The translations under genes were made by a program, and so were the position numbers. Shown here piece after piece: positions 58,066 through 64,000 of a stretch of 64,000 nt of DNA (within the stretch, counting starts at the first letter, position 1; every line of letters starts with the position of its first letter). The notes under the pieces were generated by a model. That model was not told the origin of the DNA. It did no database searches and saw only the letters and a list, made by a program, of their open reading frames with translations. This DNA is from Asanoa siamensis. Lineage in GTDB: Bacteria; Actinomycetota; Actinomycetes; Mycobacteriales; Micromonosporaceae. The stretch spans positions 62,001 through 126,000 of the forward strand of contig NZ_BONE01000017.1 of the NCBI RefSeq assembly GCF_016862555.1, given 5' to 3'.

Positions 58066-59376
58066 TCAGCGGGCCGCCGGGACTTCCCGGCGGCCCGCCT
58101 GCGGCTGCTCCGGGAAGGCGCGCAGTCGAGGCAACGGCGACAGCAGGACCGGCACGACGGACAGGGTGTAGCCGATGGCGCCAAGCCATAGCGCGGTGTG
58201 CAGATCGATGACGCTGCCGAGCGCGCCGCCGGCAAGCCCTCCGAGCGGTAAGGCACCGAACACGAGTGTCCGAACGCTGGCGTTCATCCGGCCGCGCACG
58301 TGCTCGGGCGTCAGCGCCTGTCGGAGGCTGCTGTTGATGACGTTGGTGTTGGCCAAGGCCGCCTGCCAGATGAAGAACCCCACCATGCACGTTGCCACCA
58401 GCATGGCCGTCGACCCGCCGGCCAGCGGCAGAAGCAGGGCGCCGGCGCCGCTGACGAGGCGGGCGACCACATAGAACCGGCCGAGCGGGAACCGCCGTGT
58501 CAACGCGTTGGCGAAGGACGCACCGAGCAGCCCACCGATCCCGACGGCCGAGAAGGTCAGTCCGATCAGTCCGGGGCTCAGGTCCCGCTCGCGGACGGCG
58601 TACACCAGGAAGACGGTCTCGACGATGAGAGCGAAGAAATTGCCGAGCGCTGCCGTGTAAGCCGTGGCGCGGATGTACGGGTCGCCGAAGGCGAACCGCA
58701 AGCCTTCGACGAGCTCGCCGCGCAGGTGACGGCGGCGCCTGGGCGTTGCCATCGGGTCGGGTTCCGAATCGCGGATCGTAGCCAACGACATCGCCGCGGC
58801 GGCGTGGGCGACACTGTTCGCTACGAGCGCGAACGGCGCCGACACCAACTGCACCAGCAGGCCGCCCAGGCCGGGACCGGCGACCTCCGCGGCGGAGTGG
58901 CTGGCCGACACCTTGCCCATCGCCTCGACCAGCCGGTCCCGCTCCACGATGCTGGGCACGTATGACAACCAGCAGACTTCGAACATCGCGGCACACGTGC
59001 CGATCACGAACGCGATCACCACCAGCAGCGGGAGCTCCAGCAGGCCGAGCGCGGTGGCGAGCGGAACGAGACCGATCAGCACCGCGCGCGCCGCGTTCGA
59101 GGCGATCATCAAGGGACGCCGACGCCAACGGTCGGCCCATACTCCGAACAGCAGCGTGAACAACAGGAACGGAAGATATTCGGCGAACCGCAGCACACCC
59201 AGCGACGCGGCATCGACGTCGAGTGTCAGCACTGCCACGAGCGGCAACGCGACCAACGAAATCTGTGTGCCGACCGAGGAGACGGTCTGTGCCGCCCAGA
59301 AAGCGGCGAAGCTTGGATCGCGCCATAGTGAGGCCGGCTTCGTGATCGGCCTGTCGGCGGCGGCCGTCGCGCGCAT
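58066..59376 (-). CDS. MFS exporter (MFS_3, EntS/macrolide-efflux type)
   Basis: A 436-residue transporter with twelve helices. Family features: SLWRDPSFAAFWAAQTVSSV, GVWADRWRRRPLMIASNAAR (motif A), VCWLSYVPSIVERDRLVEAM, SLRQALTPEHVRGRMNASVR. These are the MFS_3 (DUF894) group of drug and siderophore efflux proteins. ATG 59376 is preferred over ATG 59439 because it shares a base with the stop of a 28-codon leader peptide (TGATG); the additional N-terminal 21 residues would be non-conserved. A very strong hairpin lies in its last codons. It may export a peptide or antibiotic, but the substrate is unknown. Confidence 0.87.
   Translation of the reverse strand: MRATAAADRPITKPASLWRDPSFAAFWAAQTVSSVGTQISLVALPLVAVLTLDVDAASLGVLRFAEYLPFLLFTLLFGVWADRWRRRPLMIASNAARAVLIGLVPLATALGLLELPLLVVIAFVIGTCAAMFEVCWLSYVPSIVERDRLVEAMGKVSASHSAAEVAGPGLGGLLVQLVSAPFALVANSVAHAAAAMSLATIRDSEPDPMATPRRRRHLRGELVEGLRFAFGDPYIRATAYTAALGNFFALIVETVFLVYAVRERDLSPGLIGLTFSAVGIGGLLGASFANALTRRFPLGRFYVVARLVSGAGALLLPLAGGSTAMLVATCMVGFFIWQAALANTNVINSSLRQALTPEHVRGRMNASVRTLVFGALPLGGLAGGALGSVIDLHTALWLGAIGYTLSVVPVLLSPLPRLRAFPEQPQAGRREVPAAR
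58069..58098 (-). terminator. Hairpin at the 3' end of the MFS gene
   Basis: GCGGGCCGCCGGG (58069-58081) pairs perfectly with CCCGGCGGCCCGC (58086-58098) over a 4-base loop. It overlaps the last ten codons of the MFS gene, right before its stop (58066). Confidence 0.7.
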
Positions 59377-59462
59377 CAATGAACGTCTGCTCGAAAGCAC
59401 CGGCGTTCGCCACGAGGGCGACCAGAACTGTCCGCCCATCCCGCCCAGCGTCGTAGGTACAT
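59376..59462 (-). CDS. 28-residue leader peptide of the MFS exporter
   Basis: ATG 59462 has AAAGG 7 bases upstream and encodes a 28-residue, Arg/Trp-rich peptide (starts YLRRWAGWADSS, ends CFRADVH). Its TGA stop shares a base with the MFS ATG (TGATG), the usual sign of translational coupling. Arg-rich leader peptides before efflux genes can stall ribosomes and regulate the exporter. The call rests on layout alone; it could be chance, but start, binding site and stop fit well. No signal or domain is seen. Confidence 0.5.
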   Translation of the reverse strand: MYLRRWAGWADSSGRPRGERRCFRADVH

Positions 59463-59859
59463 CGATCTGCCTTTCTTGCGGACGTGTCGAGCGAGACGAC
59501 CCGAACCCTTCCAGCCAGCGCCTTCACCTCGTTTTCAGCCGTGACTCGCGCGAGCGCAGGCGAAACCGGCGGGCCTTCAGGCGGCCAGGTAGCGGCCAAG
59601 GTGCCAGCGTGCGCTGGGGCGGGCAGCGGTGCGCTGGGTGCAAGGACGTGGCGCGACGCGCATGGCCCCAAGGATGGCTCCCTCGCTAGCCGCCGCCTGC
59701 TCGTCCGCGCGGACGTCCGTGCCCGCGCAGGTCATCGAGGATGGGCTGGACACGAGGTGTGGACGTCCCTCTGTCCGATGCAGCGGCTGATGCGCTGTAG
59801 CGAGGCCTGGCCCGCCAGGCTCAGGCGAACCTGAGCCTGGCGGGCCATGCCACGTGGGG
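59463..59859. other. Intergenic region between MFS and second subtilisin (no gene)
   Basis: About 400 bases. It holds the MFS promoter (minus strand) and the strong hairpin at 59808-59847. A plus-strand open frame at 59484-59834 is Arg/Ala/Gly-rich, lacks a binding site and is not called. Confidence 0.6.
59808..59847 (-). terminator. Strong hairpin terminator of the second subtilisin gene
   Basis: TGGCCCGCCAGGCTCAGG pairs perfectly with CCTGAGCCTGGCGGGCCA: an 18-base stem. In the minus-strand transcript the loop is UUCG, a very stable tetraloop. It begins 12 bases after the stop codon. Confidence 0.92.
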
Positions 59860-62379
59860 CTAGTCGCGGTCGGAGCCTGCCCCGGGCAGCGTCCGCACGA
59901 CCGTCAGCGTCACATCGCCGTGCCGGTAGGACACCCTGAACAGGTGGCGGCCCGCGTTGAGGACCCGCCGTTCCGGCAGGGAATGGAAGTTGCCCTTGAC
60001 CGAGTCGCCGCTCATGATCGTTAGAACCGTGCCCGGCGTGAGGCGCGCGCGGACGTCCAGGTCGAGCTCGCCGCTCAGCACCAGGTCACCCGCGGCACGT
60101 ACCCTCGTGTAGTCGTGGTTGCTGGAGATCGTGATCGCGACGCGACCCGCCCTGCTGACGGTGACGTCGCCGCCGACGGTCAGGACGTTGCCGGGCGCGA
60201 CGTCGGTAAGGGTGAGCGACGCCGCGGACGCCGCTTCCCCAGCCGACAGACCCGGCTGCAGGACCCCGCGGTCGACGTGGATGCTGCGTGCTACGCGACC
60301 GCTGCCGCCGAGCGTGCCGCCCTTGACGCGGATCGAGCTCGCGTGCGATCCGGTGATCGAAAGCTTGCCGCCTTCGACCGTCGTACCGCCCTCGTAGGTG
60401 TTGTGGCCCGTCATGACCAGCGTCCCCGAGCCCTGCTTGGTCAGAGAAGCCGTGTAGAGGCCTTTGTCAATCTTGTGCTTGATGTACGCGGCGCGCGCAT
60501 CCATCCATTGCTTGCGCCACGTGACGGCGTCGTTGTAGGCGACCTTGTCGTACAGCTCGGGATGGCCGTCGGTAAGGGCTTGGATGTACGGATCAGCCAG
60601 AATGCCCTGCAGCATGAAGGCTCGTTCATCAAGCGTGCCGTCCGGCTTGCGCACGTTGGGGCTGAACTCACCGGCGTAGGCGATGCCGTGCCGCTTGTAG
60701 CCGGCCAGCCACTGCCGGTCTTCCTTTTCCCTCTGCTTGATCGCGGTCTCGCTGATGTCGTTCGACCAGACGTCCAGGGGCGCCTTGTCCATCTTGTACG
60801 TCATGGGGCTCAGGAACTGGCCGGGGCCGTACATGCCCTTGGCCAGGTCGGGAATCCCCCAGCCCCAGCGTTCGTCCGGAAGTCCGTCGGGAGCGGTCCA
60901 GGCGATGGATGCCCCGGACGGGGAGGTCTGCCCGGTGCCGAGGAACCGCACGCCGTCGGACATCTTGTTGTTCGCAGTGGTGAACATCAGCTCACGCACC
61001 TGCTTGGCGTTCATGCTCGGATAGCGGGAGAGCAGGACCCCCATCACCGCCGACGCGACGGGCGTCGCCGGTGACGTGCCGCTCGAGTTCGAGTAGTTGG
61101 TGTCACCCGCGCTGCTCGTGGTCCGCACGCTGTTCGAAGGGGTGGACACGGTCCACCATTTCGCGAGCCCCGCCTCGTTGAACCCGAACTGCTTCGTGTA
61201 TTCGGGATTGGCCACAGTGGGCGGTTGCACGCCGCCGACGGCGACGAACTGATTTTCCGCCCAGGGATTGAAGAGGGGGTACGACGGGCGGAAGAACGGG
61301 TTGCTCCAGTCGTTGTTGCCGGAGGACCTGACGTTGACCGTGCCGCTGTCCTTGATGGCGTCCCAGATGGCGTCCATGAAGGACCGTCCGGGGTAGTTCG
61401 GGTTGTACTGTTCGCCGCCTTCCGAATAGCAGATCTTGAAGAGGAAGTACTGGTACTCCAGATCCTTCAGGTACTCGTTGGGGAGAATGGTCGCCATCGC
61501 CGTGGGGCTGGCGCTGTCCTTGCCGGCCAGCTCGTACGCGTTGGCGAGGTTGCCACCGACTCCGAGATCGTTTCCGAGGCCGTCGAACCGCCCCCGGTCG
61601 AGAGTCTGGACGAACGAGCCCCAGCTGCTGTTGATGACCTGGGCGCCCGCGTCGACCAGGGCCTTGTTGGCCGTGTACCAGTAGACGTAGTCGTGGAAGG
61701 GACCGTGGGACTGGGTATCGGAACCGCTGGTCTTGGCAACAAACATCTTCGACCCGAAGGCGATGCCGTGCTGCTCTTTGCCGTCGCGGATGCCGGAGGT
61801 GACCCCGAGCATCCCGGTCCCGTGCCCGTAGTCAGTTGTTCTCGCCTGGTCGCCGGCCACGGTGAACGGCTCGCCCGCGACAAAGGGGTTGCCCGGGGTC
61901 GCTGTGTTTCGGTATCCGAAGCCGGACGTGCCGTAGACGCCCTCCGCTCGCACCGGCACGATCAGCCCGGTCTGGAATGCTTCGTGCGTGGTCCGGTAAC
62001 CCGAGTCCATCATGCCCAGCGCGACGCCCTGCCCGAAATAACCCAGGGCGTACGCGGTGGACGCGTTCACCGCGACGAGCTGCCAGGGGGAATCGATCGC
62101 CGTGCCGGGATTAGCAGGATTGTGTCCGGTGTAATACCCGTACTCCGGCGTTTCCCAACTGGCTTTAGCGGCGTCCAGTTCCCCCGGGTTCGTGGCGACA
62201 AAGCCAGGGTCTCCCGGGTACGTCGGCCAGTCGCCGGCGCCGCCAGGGGCCAATGTCGGTCCGGTCCTGGGCGATGCCGAGACCAACCCGGCCGGAAGGA
62301 ACGCGATGCCCGCTCCGGCAGCGAGGGCGCCTCCCACCCGCCGCAGAAACTGTCGCCGACTCGTGAACCTCATGCTCAT
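59860..62379 (-). CDS. Tat-exported subtilisin-like protease with autotransporter passenger repeat
   Basis: An 839-residue secreted serine protease. Tat signal (SRRQFLRRVGGALAAGAG), then an S8 domain with Asp125 (GMMDSGYRTTHEAF), His186 (DYGHGTGMLG) and Ser436 (SSGTSPATPVASAVMG). This is the autotransporter-serine-protease branch rather than classic subtilisin. After a linker (about 525-600) comes TKQGSGTLVMTGHNTYEGGT, the passenger-associated transport repeat, and then beta-helix-like strands (SIRVKGGTLGGSGRVARSIH). No outer-membrane barrel follows, as expected in a Gram-positive. ATG 62379 has AAGGGAG 5 bases upstream; earlier ATGs at 62394 and 62400 lack it. It is single-gene, ended by a strong hairpin. 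Probably cleaves proteins outside the cell. Confidence 0.9.
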   Translation of the reverse strand: MSMRFTSRRQFLRRVGGALAAGAGIAFLPAGLVSASPRTGPTLAPGGAGDWPTYPGDPGFVATNPGELDAAKASWETPEYGYYTGHNPANPGTAIDSPWQLVAVNASTAYALGYFGQGVALGMMDSGYRTTHEAFQTGLIVPVRAEGVYGTSGFGYRNTATPGNPFVAGEPFTVAGDQARTTDYGHGTGMLGVTSGIRDGKEQHGIAFGSKMFVAKTSGSDTQSHGPFHDYVYWYTANKALVDAGAQVINSSWGSFVQTLDRGRFDGLGNDLGVGGNLANAYELAGKDSASPTAMATILPNEYLKDLEYQYFLFKICYSEGGEQYNPNYPGRSFMDAIWDAIKDSGTVNVRSSGNNDWSNPFFRPSYPLFNPWAENQFVAVGGVQPPTVANPEYTKQFGFNEAGLAKWWTVSTPSNSVRTTSSAGDTNYSNSSGTSPATPVASAVMGVLLSRYPSMNAKQVRELMFTTANNKMSDGVRFLGTGQTSPSGASIAWTAPDGLPDERWGWGIPDLAKGMYGPGQFLSPMTYKMDKAPLDVWSNDISETAIKQREKEDRQWLAGYKRHGIAYAGEFSPNVRKPDGTLDERAFMLQGILADPYIQALTDGHPELYDKVAYNDAVTWRKQWMDARAAYIKHKIDKGLYTASLTKQGSGTLVMTGHNTYEGGTTVEGGKLSITGSHASSIRVKGGTLGGSGRVARSIHVDRGVLQPGLSAGEAASAASLTLTDVAPGNVLTVGGDVTVSRAGRVAITISSNHDYTRVRAAGDLVLSGELDLDVRARLTPGTVLTIMSGDSVKGNFHSLPERRVLNAGRHLFRVSYRHGDVTLTVVRTLPGAGSDRD

Positions 62380-62781
62380 TCCGGCTCCCTTCATGATCAT
62401 CGATTAGACTCCGCGAGAAGTGCCTCGTCAAGAGGGCGAGATGATCCGCCACGGGCGGTTCCGAGCAACCGTCCACATCGGACGCGTCCGCCCTGGCACA
62501 ATCCGAGCCCCTGGTCCTGGTGGCATCCGGTCAGGGCGGCGAGTGCGGCGCGTCATCCACGGCGGCCCCCGGCACCACCCGCCGCCCAACGCCGGTTAGA
62601 TCCGATCTATGTCGCGTCCAACGCCTACATCGACCGTGATGGTTGCGGGTCGCACGCGCCCATCGTACGATCATCCGATCCAGACATCCGATGTCTAGTC
62701 GTACACACGTTCGTCGCGATCTGCGCCGTGAGCAAGCCCGATCGATCCGTCGAGGGATGTTCGATCAAAGGAGAGAGAACT
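62380..62781. other. Divergent regulatory region between second subtilisin and GH95 gene
   Basis: About 400 bases without a gene. It holds three ATCCGAT cores: 62601-62607 inside the perfect dyad TAGATC-C-GATCTA (62598-62610), 62673-62679, and 62687-62693 inside the perfect dyad AGACATC-C-GATGTCT (62682-62696). These look like GntR-type operators and could serve both divergent genes. Confidence 0.6.
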
Positions 62782-64000
62782 GTGCCAACGACCAGTCGGC
62801 GTCGAAGGGATGGCACCGCCGTTCTCGGAAGGAGGAGGTGGATCGCCGGTCCGCTCGCGCTCGTGCTGGGCGCGGGCAGCGTCGTGGCACTGACCGCCCC
62901 AGTCGCCGCCGCGCAGCCAAGCGCCTTCGGCGCGCAGCCCGCCCTCAAGGCCTGGTACTCGGCACCAGCGGGCCCGGCGAACGACAAGGCGCTCGCGTGG
63001 GAGAAGGAGAGCATCCCGCTCGGGAACGGCTTCATCGGCGCCGGCATCATGGGCGGCGTCGACAGCGACGAGATCATCATCAACGATCACACCTACTGGA
63101 CCGGCGGCCCCGGGCAGAATCCCGCGTACGACGGCGGGTTCAGCGCCAAGACCTCGGAAGAGAACGCCGCGAACGTCAAGAAGGCCCAGGATTTGCTGCA
63201 GGCGGCCTGGGACGCGACGTCGCCGGCGACGGTCGACGCGGAAGGCAGGATCACGCCGGCGACGACGCCGAGCGGAGCGACGATGTCCGCGATCACCAGC
63301 ACGGTCGACCAGCTCAAAGGCGTCAAGAACAACTTCGGCAGCTACCGGCAGCTCAGCACGGTCGCCATGAGCTCCGGTGACATCGTCGAGATCACCGGGT
63401 TCTCGGCGAACTACACCAACCCCAACAACGCGAACGAAGGCACCGCGGCGCTGTTCGACGGGGCCACGGGAACGAAGATGTACGCCGACAGGTTCGGCCC
63501 GCCCACCGCCGACAGGCCGTACGAGGTGCAGTGGTCGTACTCGCATTCGTTCGAGGCGGCCACGTACCGACTGGCGACTGGCAACGACGTTCCCGGACGG
63601 GACTTCAAGAGCTGGCAGTTGTACGGCAAGGCGGACGGCTCCGACTGGGCGCTCGTCGACACGGTGACGGATGCCGCCTTCGGCGACGCCCGCCAGGCGC
63701 ACAAGACGTTCGAGCTGGATCTTCCCGGCTCGTACGACGCGTACAAGATGGCCGTGACTGACACCGTGGCCGGCGCCGACCCGCAGATGTCGGAGATCCA
63801 GGTCATTCTTCCCGCGACCGAGTCCGTTCCGGTGACCGACTACCGGCGCGAGCTGGATCTCGACGGCAGCAAGGCCTCGGTGTCGTACACGCGGGACGAG
63901 GTCAACTTCGCGCGCGAGTACTTCGTCTCCAATCCCGCCAACGTGATGGCGATCCGCCTGAGCGCGTCGGAGCCGGGTCAGATCACACAGTCCTTCGCGA
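62782..64000 (+). CDS. Secreted GH95 alpha-L-fucosidase/galactosidase, N-terminal part, with inserted discoidin-like domain
   Basis: The first 406 residues of an exported GH95 enzyme; the gene runs off the window. GTG 62782 follows AAAGGAG by 8 bases and begins a signal peptide (PLALVLGAGSVVALTAPVAA, cleavage after AAA). The GH95 N-terminal domain is clear: LKAWYSAPAGPAN, EKESIPLGNGFIGAGIMGGV, DEIIINDHTYWTGGPGQN, and after the insertion YRRELDLDGSKASVSYTRDE and VNFAREYFVSNPANVMAIRL. Residues about 200-350 interrupt the domain with a discoidin/F5-8C-like fold (YEVQWSYSHSFEAATYRLAT, WQLYGKADGSDWALVDTV) that probably binds sugar. Removal of alpha-1,2-fucose or galactose from plant glycans or glycoproteins fits the neighbouring GH92 and proteases. 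Confidence 0.9.
   Translation, partial: MPTTSRRRRDGTAVLGRRRWIAGPLALVLGAGSVVALTAPVAAAQPSAFGAQPALKAWYSAPAGPANDKALAWEKESIPLGNGFIGAGIMGGVDSDEIIINDHTYWTGGPGQNPAYDGGFSAKTSEENAANVKKAQDLLQAAWDATSPATVDAEGRITPATTPSGATMSAITSTVDQLKGVKNNFGSYRQLSTVAMSSGDIVEITGFSANYTNPNNANEGTAALFDGATGTKMYADRFGPPTADRPYEVQWSYSHSFEAATYRLATGNDVPGRDFKSWQLYGKADGSDWALVDTVTDAAFGDARQAHKTFELDLPGSYDAYKMAVTDTVAGADPQMSEIQVILPATESVPVTDYRRELDLDGSKASVSYTRDEVNFAREYFVSNPANVMAIRLSASEPGQITQSFA

Noticed and set aside
59484-59834. Plus-strand 116-codon open frame between MFS and second protease
   Set aside because: It lacks a binding site, is Arg/Ala/Gly-rich, overlaps the 18-base terminator and matches nothing recognisable.
1-64000. Mobile element, prophage, tRNA or rRNA genes
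   Set aside because: No transposase, integrase, phage structural gene, terminal repeat pair or recognisable RNA gene was seen on either strand by eye; a tRNA scan would settle small RNA genes.

Overview
The window is high-GC DNA (roughly 70 % or more by eye). It has strong GGAGG-type ribosome binding sites, many GTG and some TTG starts, tightly overlapped operons (ATGA/GTGA junctions), Tat-exported lipoproteins, F420-type (LLM) oxidoreductases and many secreted glycan and protein hydrolases. This fits a mycelial soil or plant-associated actinomycete. The gene style resembles Micromonosporaceae, but that placement is inference. I saw no rRNA, tRNA, CRISPR array, IS element or prophage.

Region 1 (1-17,230) is a plant-polysaccharide, probably pectin-side-chain, utilisation locus. 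It holds a frameshifted PL11 rhamnogalacturonan lyase (partial), a secreted GH78 alpha-L-rhamnosidase, a NarL-type two-component system, a DUF6326-like membrane protein, a GH42 beta-galactosidase, an Lpl/Ytc-type sugar ABC importer (lipoprotein plus two permeases, no ATPase), a divergent ROK repressor with a near-perfect operator, a cytoplasmic GH3 glycosidase with a 16-bp palindrome in front, and its LacI regulator. Long oligosaccharides would be cut outside, imported and finished inside, with ROK and LacI as substrate sensors.

Region 2 (17,186-31,571) is mixed: a DUF6069 / SigG-like ECF sigma / P450 / PPOX run, LysR and GNAT genes, a DUF4097-DrrA-DrrB operon, UbiA prenyltransferase, a receptor-like Ser/Thr kinase with ricin domain whose kinase C-lobe looks incomplete, a lipoprotein esterase, EthD, a MerA/Lpd-like reductase, DUF308 and a TetR gene with paired operators.

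Region 3 (31,572-49,017) holds a lipoprotein/membrane protein pair, a YhgE/Pip-like protein, a PfkB kinase, two pseudogenes that lost their 5' ends at one shared junction (haloalkane dehalogenase and HD-domain), LLM + MerR with a classic MerR promoter, an SDR, two tiny secreted proteins in overlap, several small regulators and enzymes, an orphan cytochrome b (QcrB) behind two tandem repeats, and a FIST + GAF-GGDEF signalling operon.

Region 4 (49,051-64,000) is a secretome island: a GH92 alpha-mannosidase overlapping by 7 bp the end of a 1739-residue secreted protease (DUF5005-like propeller, Fn3, I9, subtilisin, eight more Fn3 repeats, most with a Cys-Cys pair, and a Cys-rich tail); an MFS exporter preceded by a 28-codon leader peptide that ends in a TGATG junction; a second, Tat-exported subtilisin carrying an autotransporter-type passenger repeat; and the start of a GH95 alpha-fucosidase with an inserted discoidin-like domain and an array of ATCCGAT operator cores. 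Together they look like glycoprotein degradation machinery (proteases plus mannosidase plus fucosidase). This protease/glycosidase block is the best candidate for an undescribed system in the window.
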